DNA of 64,000 nucleotides from Carposina sasakii (lineage: Eukaryota; Arthropoda; Insecta; Lepidoptera; Carposinidae). A model generated the notes under the pieces. That model was not told where the DNA came from. It saw only the letters and a program-made list of their open reading frames with translations, and ran no database searches. This document shows, in pieces, positions 55,000 through 64,000 of the stretch; within the stretch, counting starts at the first letter, position 1; the number at the start of each line of letters is the position of its first letter. A program made the translations under genes and the position numbers. The stretch is from contig CP053155.1 in assembly GCA_014607495.2 (NCBI GenBank), forward strand, positions 496,001-560,000. Reading direction: 5' to 3'.

Positions 55000-55130
55000 A
55001 TGCTGCTCTGGGAGTGAAAAAAAAACGTATAATACTACAGCTGCTTCTCTTCCCGTGCATACTGTACAAGTCAGTAGAGGGACAAGAGGGTCTTGGTGTT
55101 TTGTAGGCAATGGGCTGACGTATGTATGTA
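55000..55130 (+). repeat. Dispersed repeat, second copy of 2712-2830
   Basis: 'ctgctctgggagtgaaaaaa' and 'gagggtcttggtgttttgta'. Confidence 0.75.
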
Positions 55131-55264
55131 TGTACTACAAAGTTAAAACTACTTTTACGCAATAACAAAGTATTATACAGTCTATAGAAAGTTCGTCACA
55201 GTTGCTAATCAGGCGACGCGACTCGAGTACTAATTGTCGGAGTCATTGGCTTTTGTACTTAGCT

Positions 55265-55376
55265 GTGCTGATGCGGGGCTTCACTAGAATACATCAGCTG
55301 CAGTTGCTTGCATGTCGTATGATTCTACTAAGGAACTCGGGCGTTCTCTCAGGCAATAAGCTGGCAACTTATACCT
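55265..55376 (-). repeat. Repeat family E, interrupted by MITE F
   Basis: 'gctgatgcggggcttcacta' to 'aggcaataagctggcaactt'; the MITE follows at once. Confidence 0.7.
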
Positions 55377-55663
55377 GGGGGCCAATTCTCGAAAAGTCTC
55401 GAGTTGGAACGAAGCCGAAATGGAACCGTTATAGACGCTCAGAACAAAGCAATAAATACTTTACGGTGACGTAATTAGACACGTTTCAGCCAAAACAGAT
55501 ATTTGCTTTTATTCTGTCACACTCGTGACCGATGCATGCTAAAATATACCTTATTACTCAAGCGGTATTCACGCGGTACTTAATTGCTTTGTACCGCGTT
55601 TCGTTAACGGTTCGTTAGTGGTTGCGTTTCGGCTCAAAAAATTTCATGAATTTATTGCCCCCC
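55377..55663. mobile_element. MITE family F, copy 2
   Basis: 'gggggccaattctcgaaaag' to 'gaatttattgcccccc'. It is collinear with 9961-10235. Confidence 0.85.
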
Positions 55664-56423
55664 TGATCATTTACATATGCCCCCGCTATCCTAAAAGACG
55701 CTATAAAAGTGTAGGTAAAAGTTAAATCCCTGTTAAACATGATATATGACAGCTAAATGTATTTACTCGTAATATCAGTAAAATTAAAGATTTATCGTGT
55801 TGTTACAAAATAATTTGAACGAGACGCGACGTTTCAGTTGAACATTGCCCAAATTTGACAGATATTCTATACTAAATTTAGCTGTCAAATATTAATTTTA
55901 AACGATGTCTAACTTTGTTATTTAGCTTCGTTTTTTAAATAAGTATTTTATTTTATTTAAATACATAATTAGATTTCTTCGTGCTGGTGAATTCAGAATT
56001 TCACATTACCTATGTATTTACTCACCCCACTCGCTTCGCAAAACTTTTCTAATTAAACTTGTAAGCACCTACATTATTCACAAGAAAATAATCTAAAATT
56101 AATGACTTCCATTCGGCAATTTATACAATAAAAAAACGAATCTCGATGAAAAAACAAACAGTCGTTCATTTAGAATGGGTAAATGGACGTTCTAAAATGA
56201 AATTGGTTTAAAAACGAGTTCGTAATGAAAAATTTATGAATACACCCCGATCCGATACGAGTCGGTATCCCGAATCGGAACCGTATCGCTAATCGATATC
56301 CTTTCGATAAAGACGGTGGTGTTGAGAATAGCCACTGATGTGGAACAAAACACGGGCCTAAAGATACTGGAGATAATTTTTTTTGTTACATAAAAATGTC
56401 CCCATTAGTCCCACCTGGGACTT
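55664..56423. other. Intergenic DNA, nothing recognised
   Basis: AT-rich. A short 'cgatacgagtcggtatcccg' piece near 56253 is not explained. Confidence 0.4.
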
Positions 56424-56650
56424 TATAGGCTAACTGGTGAAAAGTGGGTGTGCAATGTGCACACTTCTGCTAAACTTGTTTGGGGAATAATGAGCGTGAC
56501 TACATGTATGTATGTAAATATGTTATGTTTACAAAATGGTGTATTCTCAAAAAATGGGGTGGGCAGAACTGCAGGATCACTAAAGAGATCCTGCAGCTAC
56601 GTTAGCATAGCGGGGTCAGATGTAAAAGATCAGTGACAATCCTACGACGT
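56424..56650 (+). repeat. Dispersed repeat (copy of 11189) followed by family E
   Basis: 'ctggtgaaaagtgggtgtgc' block to about 56520, then 'gaactgcaggatcactaaag' and 'tagcatagcggggtcagatg'. Confidence 0.7.
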
Positions 56651-58096
56651 TCGTGGAAGATGTGTAGCTATGTCTTTTATAGCAGTCTTGTGTCAGCACA
56701 GGGTTCTAGAAAGAGCTAAACGCAGCTATAATTTGATCGTGATCAGAGGCTCTTCTATTTACAGAACTAATAGTTTAAATGAAATGCATGCTAAGTATGT
56801 GTGTTCTTATTTTCACGCTACATTTACTCAACCAATAAATAATTCTTGAAATTTCGTATACATTATACCTTTATAATTTGGAGTACGAAGACGAAGTAGC
56901 TCAAGTAGACAACAAAAACGTTGAATATGTCAACTGGCACTTCATTTTTGTAATGCGATCTCTGAAAATAAGTCGTACAACTTCTGTTTCTATACGTCTG
57001 TGTAACCTCTCGAGTTATTATAACGATCGACGTCGAGATGAATTAGAATTTCATCCGCAGACCCTGAGTTATTGTGACCGACAACTGCGAGTTGCTAGTG
57101 TGAAAGGTAATTTATTATCATTCCGATAGATTTCATAAAAATGCTATCCGTAAAAGATAAAAAAAGGTTTTTGATGCTTTCTTCTGGAAAAACTCGTAAT
57201 GGTATGCAATGCCCGTGGTCTATTTACTGGGTTATTTCGTGTGTTTTTTCTACTCACACTAATATCCAACTTACCTGACCTCCTCTGGTATACCTAAGTG
57301 ACAAGTATTACCTATGTATATAGGTAACATACTTATGTAAGTATATTTTTCTAGAATTAATTAACCACGTTCTTCGTCTGTATTTCACCATTTAAATGCA
57401 TCACACACCCAGTGACATTAGAGTGGATATAATAGTGAATTGCACAATAAAACACGACATTAAGACGATAATAAAATTTTATTTCCATCGAGAGTGACGG
57501 ACAAGATGGCCGACTGAAATAAAAGTCGATAAATTTTATGATCTTAATACTAATAGTGGAGTTAACGAGCTAACTCTAGGTTTGAGTGCAAATAACTTAT
57601 GGTAATTGGCCATATTAGGGAACAAGATATCGCAAGATTTTTCTTTATTTAAAACTAGCGACCGTCCACGACATCGTCTCGATAGTCCGCAACGATATCG
57701 TCAAATCTCATAGTCATTGATTTTGCTTGCGATAACCTAAACAAGAATTTGAGATGAGTTAAATACTCGATATAAATTTAAATTCTTTACTTACTACTTA
57801 ATATCTAATTAAGATTTCCATAAAGATAGAATATGAATGGTGAATTAATCTTGGTATCAATTAAATAAAACCTTTATAGAAATAAAAACTCAGTTAAGTA
57901 CTTAATAATATTATATTTTAAATACACTATCCTATTCTTACATAAGACTAAGTTTAAATTATATTATTAACTTTAAAAAAAAAACACAGATACAAAACAG
58001 CAATTATGTTTTGCACTACTGGCAATGTGCCCAGAAGGCTGACTGATTTCTCCATTGGGCTCGGCACTTGGCTGCCCTTTGCTCTACCAATAGTAT
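56651..58096. other. Intergenic DNA, nothing recognised
   Basis: An inverted 'gataataaaattttat'/'gataaattttatgatc' pair (57470-57545) is the only structure noted. The 83-codon frame 56878-57129 has no known domain. Confidence 0.4.
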
Positions 58097-58357
58097 ACAG
58101 GATGTAACAAAAAGGGTATGTTAAGCGAAAAGCTATGTATAGCCTACTATAGAGAATCTATTTTCAAAATTTCAGACTCGAAATCACATTTTTATTTTTC
58201 AAGATTGTATGAAAATTCCTGAGATATTTAAAAATTCTCCATACTATCGGGAAAAATAAACATGTGATTTCGGGTCTCAAATTTTGTTAACAGGTTCTTT
58301 ACAGTGGGATATTTACATAGCTTTTCACTTAACATACCCTTTTTGTTACACCCTGTA
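58097..58357. mobile_element. MITE family B, copy 4
   Basis: acaggatgtaacaaaaaggg to 'ccctttttgttacaccctgt'. Its right tip is also the target of the hAT-like insertion. Confidence 0.85.
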
Positions 58358-58358
58358 T

Positions 58359-59148
58359 TAGGGTGGTCCAAAATTTTTTTTTTAATCATATTATTTTAGC
58401 CACCCCGTTATTTTGTTACATGTATTTATAGTAATGACATAGTAAAATATCAGTGAGATAGCATAAGTAGAACAGGGTGCTCAACCAAGTGTTGTTTTTT
58501 ATTTTTTTGTGTAAAATGCTAAATTTTTATTTTTTGTTACAGATAAATTTCGTATTTAAATTAGTCAATATAGTGAAAATTAATTGTTAAACAGGTTTAT
58601 TGACATATTTGATACTTATTTAGTAGACTATGAAGTGAATCAGTGTTAAAAAATGTGTTCATCTACTAGAAAAAAAAAGATGATTTTTTTTTTAGGGCAA
58701 TTGAGTTATCTAAAGGTATTTTAAAACTCAGCTACATTCCAATATTGCTCTGTTTTAGAGTTTTTGCGCTCACTATATTACTACAGCCCTGTAACGATGG
58801 TCTACAAACCCACATTATCACAATTTCGCCCTATAATTGATGTTCAATTTCTACAATAACAAAGACCCATTAAAGTTCATGTGGAACCTTTATAGCATAA
58901 ATCAGAGACGTAAGGGAAATTGTGAACACTGCTATAGAGTTCTATGGTTTGCATACTGGTCACTTTAGAGGTCATTACAACTCCTATCTATAACTGAAAC
59001 TTCTGGTTCGATGAGCACCCCCTTGTATATACGATAGGGGGCTGAAATTTTTCGTACATAATAAGAGTGGTAGGTATAATAAATCTTGGGGGTGGCGAAA
59101 CATATATTGCAAAAAATATTTTTTACTATATGTTTATGGACCACCCTA
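58359..59148. mobile_element. 790-bp hAT-like non-autonomous transposon
   Basis: The termini TAGGGTGGTCC and GGACCACCCTA are exact inverted repeats, flanked by a perfect 8-bp duplication CCCTGTAT (58351-58358 and 59149-59156). An 8-bp duplication is the hallmark of hAT (also P) elements. There is no transposase frame. Confidence 0.8.
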
Positions 59149-59294
59149 CCCTGTATACATAAGTACTTAATTAAATTTAAAATATCACAGTTATTACTTT
59201 TATGCCTTATTTTTGTAACATCCTGAAGTTTGTAAAAGTGTAAAATGTATTGGCTCTAGCACTAGATAATAATCTACGACTGCACTCCCAACAA

Positions 59295-59353
59295 TACGGT
59301 AGCTAGGACTGCAGGATCACGAATAAAATCCTACATCAACGTTTAGCAGATAT
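59295..59353 (-). repeat. Repeat family E, left piece
   Basis: 'aggactgcaggatcacgaat' to 'gtttagcagatat'. The last 13 bases are duplicated at 59523-59536. Confidence 0.7.
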
Positions 59354-59522
59354 GATGATGATGATGATCTCCGGCCGTATTTCGGTCAATCTCTACGGAG
59401 ATTGGCCAGGTACGCAGGAGATATTATAGTGCACAAGTGTGTGCGCAAACACAGATGCACTCTCTATTCCCCCACTCTCATAGTCCGATGGGACGGAAAG
59501 CCGACACGACCGGAGAGAGATC
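59354..59522 (-). mobile_element. Repeat family H, inserted copy
   Basis: A (GAT)n edge, then 'caatctctacggagattggc' and 'cgatgggacggaaagccgac' as at 41041. It is flanked by a 13- to 14-base duplication (gtttagcagatat/gttttagcagatat), so it is retroposed, with its GAT tail on the left. Confidence 0.75.
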
Positions 59523-59648
59523 GTTTTAGCAGATATAAAAGATCAGTGACAAGTTTCTAGCTCATCGCCTGAGAGAACGCTCCACTAAGTTACTTAGTCG
59601 ACTGTTAGGACATGCACGAAAGGAGACGCAGCTGATGGATTATAGTAA
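59523..59648 (-). repeat. Repeat family E, right piece next to the ALT stop codon
   Basis: 'atcgcctgagagaacgctcc' to 'gcagctgatggattatagta'. It ends about seven bases from the stop codon of alanine aminotransferase, so it forms the start of that gene's 3' untranslated region. Confidence 0.65.
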
Positions 59649-59655
59649 CACTAAA

Positions 59656-59825
59656 TTAACATCCATCAGAATCAGCGTCAGTGTATTGTCGTAGGAAGTC
59701 CCGATGGAAGCTGTCGATGGCAGTCATCATGTGGAGGAACTCCTGAGCTGGATGTAGAATGGTGGTGCGGAAGTGGAAGGTGTTGGGGCGCTGGCCGAAA
59801 CCGCTGCCGGGGACCACGCAGATAC
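59656..59825 (-). CDS. GPT: ALT terminal exon G
   Basis: GICVVPGSGFGQRPNTFHFR, then TTILHPAQEFLHMM and a C-terminus running seven residues past the usual end (DADSDGC). FHFR holds the arginine that binds the substrate carboxylate. The stop is TAA at 59656-59658. No AATAAA signal was found nearby downstream. It follows a 1286-bp intron. Confidence 0.92.
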
Positions 59826-62800
59826 CTGGTGGGGAAACATACACATTGATTGTGGAAAGGCAAAAACTGTCATGCGCATAGTGCCTGGAATACGTATATG
59901 CACATAAACGTGCTAGTTTCGAGTAAATGTTGCGATGCTTTGTTTTATTTATTAGCATTAGCAAGAATGAAAGTCATTATTTTTATTGGCATATTTCGCA
60001 GCTTTCATACTATAGGGGCACATCTAGAAAACCTAACATTTCGAGTTCTTATAATATATCGGTACAAAATCAATACGCAAACATCTTAAACGCTTTTTCC
60101 CAATAACTACCTATCTGACCTTTAGAGAAATCACCCCTAAATATAACAAGGTTAGTATGCAAAATTACACACCTACCTATAGATAAATATAATATCTAAA
60201 ATGTAATAACCACTGTTCCCCAAAACAATTAGTTACATGAAATTGGTTAAAGTTTTAATTGACCTTTTCAGGTCGCGCCCGTTTACCCGCGTACCCGATT
60301 ATGTAAGTGGGCGGATCCCATAAAGTTAACTCTAAGAGGAGATACCATTATAATCAATGTGCAACTGAAACCGTCAATGTCTCTCTGGCTGTAGCCTCGT
60401 GGCGTACCCTGGGGAAGGCCTAAGTGCAACTGCAATAAAATAGTGTACGTGTATAGGTATATAACATACCTTTGTATGCTTTGTCCTGAAGAACTGATAG
60501 ACACAACCTAATTCCTTGGTGAACTAGCAAACACTGTTTGCTTTAAGCAACTTTTTACCAACGTGATTATACATCTCCTTTTTGTCTCTTCCCTCCGCGG
60601 TGTAATCCGTTTAGTAACAAATTGCGAATAAGCCTAGATTCCGCAGTCCGCAATAAACTTATTATGTCGAAGCCTATTACTGTTCCCGGAAATTTATCTA
60701 GCTGGGTAAACTATTAGGGCTTATAAAATGCTTTTTTGCTGAAGTAAAAGTGAAGATTTTAGGGTGGACGGTAGGCTAAATTGGTATAAAAAGCAGAGTG
60801 TATCTCTTCAAGATAAAAGAGTGAGAAGATGTGGTTGACAGAAGCATTCTTGCGTAATAGCTGGATCGTGAAGTCAACATGTGTCAAGAAATCATGCCAT
60901 GGAATGCTAGTGTCATCTTGAATCATAGTCTAGTGTCTAGAAACAACTCCTTGTCGAGACGTCGGAAGATAAAACTAATAAAAATGTTTCTGTCTCAATT
61001 TTGGTTACCTGTACAACTACTGATATCAGAAAATCTACAATATTATCTATCTACTTCCGCTTGTAACTAACTAAATAAATATACGTCCCAATCAGGCATA
61101 CCAGCACTCACCAGTAGCTTCTAGTAGTTGCAGGCAGTAGAACTCATCGGGCAGTAGAGCAGCGTCCCGAGCGGCACGCTGGGCAGAAACCGGGATGTCC
61201 ACGCGTGGGAATGCAAACATTGAGCCCTGGGAAACAAGGAGGGTGAAAAGTACTTTTCATAGAAGACAAGGGTTTTAAGGTGCTGTTGGTGTAGGGTATA
61301 GGATTGGTATAGGATGGAAATGATTATACATTATAGATACAGAGAAAAATCTAGGTTCAGGTATATTTGCTAAACTTATAATGCTTAAAATATGGCCATC
61401 TCAGTTCCTCTTGTCTCTCTATTTTTTTATAGTAGCAGTGGTTCGGTTGTTAGTGCGGTTAACCGAACTAAGGCAACTTTTGTGTTGCAATAATTCGGTT
61501 ACATATCATGGAACTGGTAATCAATTTCAATAATCAATTTTCTTCAATCATAATATAATCTTAGACTACGATAGGTACTCACATCTATAGGATTACAGCT
61601 ATACCCTGGGATAGAGTTAAAGGTCCTGTATGCTGTCTCAGTTCTCTCAGTAAGGACACGATGGATGTTCTCTTTCTCTTTGGCAAACTTCTCGTAGGAA
61701 GGTTGTTCTAGAGCGGGAGGCTGCATCTAGATTGAAAGGTTACCTTTGTAAGAACTAATTGGCACTATATAAAATACAAAAACATTTGTATAGAGTCGCC
61801 TAGTCTATCTACAGTTGCCCAATCAACTGTTCACAATTTGATCCATTTTTCCAGAACCAGACGACTCATAAAATTGTTATTGTGGTGCCAATTCTCTTAG
61901 TTTGTTCCTCTTGCAAACAGCATTAAAATTACTTCCAAAATATTTTCACTTACCACGCAATCCAACACGCATTGCCCCAGCACAGTCGGGCACTGCATCA
62001 CTGCTCTTGAAGCTTGGAAAGCCATCAGCACTTCAGTCCCCACGCCTTCTAACGTGAGAGTCCCGCAGCGTAGCCCACACTCTGCAGCCCAGCCCTTGGA
62101 GCAGGTGGTGAAGGAAGCCAGCTCCTGGCTGGAGTATGGTGCACCCATTGAGTGCATCACCTGCAAATTAACGCAGAGTGAGTCTCTAGTAGCGATGCCA
62201 TTAAACATTTTTGGTCAGAAAATTGCGTTTCTCACTGTCAATAGTTTGTGGGATCACTAAGATGAGGACAAGATGTATTGGAAACTTGTTAATTTGGTCT
62301 ATTACATTCAGCATGTAGGTAGATTCTATGTACTGTAATTATAAAGCCTACGTGTCCAATATATTGCCAATGATAACCAATCATTCAAGCTACATTATAT
62401 AACACCCTGAGAAGAAAACGGAAAAGTACTACATTAACCTATAGACGTACCTGTCTGAACGAGTAGAACTGTTTGCTGACGATATTCTCCCGGTAGACCT
62501 CATCAGCCAGAATGAACAGGTTGTGCTCGTACGCGAACCTTACTACTTCTTCTATGTTCTCTTTTGACAGCACCTGAAGGGTTTGTTAATAATTTACATG
62601 TGTGCTTGTTTCCCAGTGCTCTCTATTTTTTAACACAAATACTTGGCTAATAGAGCATCGAGACTGTTTTGATAAAATTCATGATAATGAAGGTTGCCAA
62701 AGTCAGTAGTATAGTTTCCACTGTGGAATCGAAAAGTCTCTATGAACAGAGTAGAGTGGCATCTTGCTCCTAGAAACTATCATGTTTAACTAATCCTCCC

Positions 62801-63486
62801 CGTACTTGTATTATACATAATGCATGTCTCAAAAAACCCTACAGTGGCAGTTGGTGTAACTAATTCTTTGAAGATTCATGTAAGATTTTCTTCTCTTAGT
62901 TTTAGTGTTTCATTCCTCACCTGCCCGGTAGGGTTTCCAGGGCTGATGACTACAATAGCTCTGATACAGCAGTCTTGACTAGCTTGTCTCCAGGCTCTCC
63001 GCAACTCTTTGGCATCCAGGCTCCAGCTTCTGTCCTCAGCCAGGTAGTATGGTGCCTGCTTGATGCCAAGCTCGGCGAGGGTGGCCGAGAATAGCGGGTA
63101 TTGAGGAGTTGGGAGCATTACCGCTGTAATAAAAGAGGAAATGAAGATCATGAAAGAAGAGAGAGTTATGGTGGCCGCGTTATGCTAAACTTGGCTACAG
63201 TATAACAGGAAACTAAGAAGCCGAGTCAAGAAGAATGAAGGACAAACATGGAAAACAGCTGTGTCCTGTATGTAGGTAAAGAAGAGGTAGCTTACCAGGA
63301 GGTTTTCCTCCAACATCCTCCACGAACAGTGTCAGAACAGACTTCACAAGGTCAGAGGCTCCAGAGCCAATGTATACAGCATCGGGGCTGGTGGGGATGC
63401 CGTCTTGCAACTCAAGGTACTGAGCTACCCGAGACCTGACCACGGCCAGGCCGAATGGAGGGGAGTATGAACCCACAGACCCTTGG
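59656..63486 (-). CDS. GPT: Alanine aminotransferase (partial, seven 3' exons)
   Basis: This PLP enzyme interconverts alanine and 2-oxoglutarate with pyruvate and glutamate, linking amino-acid and carbon metabolism. Exons on the minus strand: 63486-63296, 63123-62921, 62573-62451, 62160-61954, 61726-61583, 61226-61112, 59825-59656. All introns are GT/AG and the phases join without a stop, giving about 404 residues. Conserved family blocks appear in order: GASD, PTPQYPLFSATLAELG, SPGNPTGQ, LADEVYRE, the PLP lysine in CSKGW, CNPIDGSMFAFPR, and TGICVVPGSGFGQ with FRTTIL. The roughly 90 N-terminal residues, including any mitochondrial signal, lie outside the window. Cytosolic or mitochondrial location cannot be decided. 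The block SKGWAAECGLRCG departs from the usual SKGYMGECGYRGG, though K and R are kept. Confidence 0.93.
60370..60440 (+). repeat. GATGAT-family fragment in the ALT last intron
   Basis: 'tagcctcgtggcgtaccctg' and 'ggggaaggcctaagtgcaac', truncated. Confidence 0.6.
61112..61226 (-). CDS. GPT: ALT exon F
   Basis: GSMFAFPRVDIPVSAQRAAR, then DEFYCLQLLEATG, with the last codon split (G plus GT). Acceptor 'cttgtttcccag', donor gtgagt. It follows a 356-bp intron. Confidence 0.92.
61583..61726 (-). CDS. GPT: ALT exon E
   Basis: 48 codons, phase 0, MQPPALEQPSYEKFAKEKEN to GYSCNPID. The leading ATG is internal coding sequence after an 'atctag' acceptor, not a start. Donor gtgagt. Confidence 0.9.
61954..62160 (-). 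CDS. GPT: ALT exon D with the PLP lysine
   Basis: 69 codons, phase 0, VMHSMGAPYSSQELASF to GQCVLDCV. The catalytic lysine is in TTCSKGW. The following segment WAAECGLRCGTL is more divergent than expected (usual YMGECGYRGGY). Confidence 0.92.
62451..62573 (-). CDS. GPT: ALT exon C
   Basis: 41 codons, phase 0 at both ends, from VLSKENIEEVVRFAYE to SKQFYSFRQ. LADEVY contains the aspartate that pairs with the PLP ring nitrogen and the tyrosine near it. Confidence 0.92.
62921..63123 (-). CDS. GPT: ALT exon B
   Basis: Acceptor 'attacag', donor 'gtgagg'. It carries LPTPQYPLFSATLAELG, and ends in SPGNPTGQ, whose asparagine contacts PLP in this fold. Most relatives have NPGNPTGQ. Confidence 0.92.
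63296..63486 (-). CDS. GPT: ALT exon A (first exon in the window)
   Basis: Acceptor 'ctctttccag', donor 'Ggtaag'. It encodes QGSVGSYSPPFGLAVVRSRV, then the GSGASD loop that contacts the PLP phosphate. It begins with the last base of a split codon and ends with the first base of the next, so at least one upstream exon exists. Confidence 0.9.
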
Positions 63487-63660
63487 CTGGAAAGAGACTT
63501 TCAGTTAGAGATATTTTAATAAATAAATTAATTAAAAGAACAATTTATTTCAGATAAAGTCCATATTGGGCTAATAGATAGATAAAGACAGGACATGACC
63601 GTTTATTATTTGATTTCAATTAAATTTTTTTGCATCTAATAGTCGACTAAGGAACTCGAG
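63487..63660 (-). other. GPT: Upstream ALT intron
   Basis: Non-coding DNA before exon A. No further ALT exon was found in the remaining 500 bases. Confidence 0.7.
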
Positions 63661-63770
63661 CAGTCCTTGTATTTTGGACTACATTGTCAACACGGGAGGT
63701 GCTGCTGCCCACCTCCCGGAAACCCTTAATCGCCTCGTACGAAACTCACGGGCACCACGCGACCAATTAG
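63661..63770 (-). repeat. GATGAT-family fragment in the ALT intron
   Basis: 'gtcaacacgggaggtgctgc' and 'ccttaatcgcctcgtacgaa', the inverse of the 43.5-kb copy. Confidence 0.7.
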
Positions 63771-63781
63771 TAATATGTATA

Positions 63782-64000
63782 CAGGGTGTCCCAAAACTCA
63801 ACGTCAAGCCGAAACGGGGTGACAGGATTGATCATAACCATCACGAGAAAAATCTGAAAAAAAATCTATCCCATGCAGTTTGAAAATTATGGGCATTTTA
63901 AGAAAAACCTAGAAATTTGATCAAACTGTACCATTTTTCGGTTATTGTGGTTATTCTTTTTTATTTTTGTTCATTTGAACTTTGGAAACGTAATCCTAAA
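63782..64000 (+). mobile_element. MITE, left part (runs off the window)
   Basis: It starts acagggtgtcccaaaactca. This is a further acagggtg-type element whose right end is outside the window. Confidence 0.55.

Noticed and set aside
59678..59863. 61-codon minus-strand frame rich in P and H
   Set aside because: It is the alternative reading frame of the terminal ALT exon.
61544..61726. Separate 60-codon gene starting at ATG 61726
   Set aside because: The ATG follows an acceptor site and the residues continue the alanine aminotransferase alignment in phase; it is an internal exon.

Overview
The window is animal nuclear DNA from a lepidopteran (moth or butterfly) genome. The evidence is AT-rich non-coding DNA, intron-bearing genes, tRNA-derived SINEs, the repeat that ends 'caataggctgatgatgatg' (common in moth genomes), Helitrons ending CTAG, and palindromic MITEs whose ends read acagggtg or acaggatg. 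Only one host gene is recognisable. The rest is intergenic or intronic DNA packed with mobile elements, and most open frames in it are chance.

Layout. From 1 to 18.2 kb: scattered SINE, Helitron, MITE and LINE fragments, two LINE reverse-transcriptase C-terminal remnants (7.6 and 13.3 kb) and a 282-bp hairpin (11.5 kb). From 18.2 to 26.2 kb: a nest of four insertions. A MITE holds a SINE. The SINE holds a composite element with 289-bp inverted repeats, a 13-bp target duplication and a hammerhead-ribozyme-like motif in each repeat, features that recall Penelope-like elements. That element holds a young Ty3/gypsy-type LTR retrotransposon (19290-24902). The composite element also carries an array of stem-loops with a fixed loop, CGA(A/T)GGAC, and changing but self-complementary stems. 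From 26 to 36 kb: more Helitrons and MITEs, a cluster of five TATCGATA sites (28.9 kb) and a 53-base A run. From 36 to 39.5 kb: a LINE on the minus strand with an unbroken 942-codon endonuclease/reverse transcriptase frame and the end of its ORF1. From 39.5 to 59.5 kb: MITEs, Helitrons, a 790-bp hAT-like element with an 8-bp target duplication, and a G-rich quadruplex candidate.

From 59656 to 63486 on the minus strand are seven exons of alanine aminotransferase. All splice sites are GT/AG and the phases match. The 5' exons lie beyond the right edge of the window. The stop codon lies next to a dispersed repeat.

The most unusual items are the covarying stem-loop array, the inverted-repeat element with ribozyme-like motifs, and a GGGAAAA slippery heptamer at the gag/pol overlap of the LTR element.
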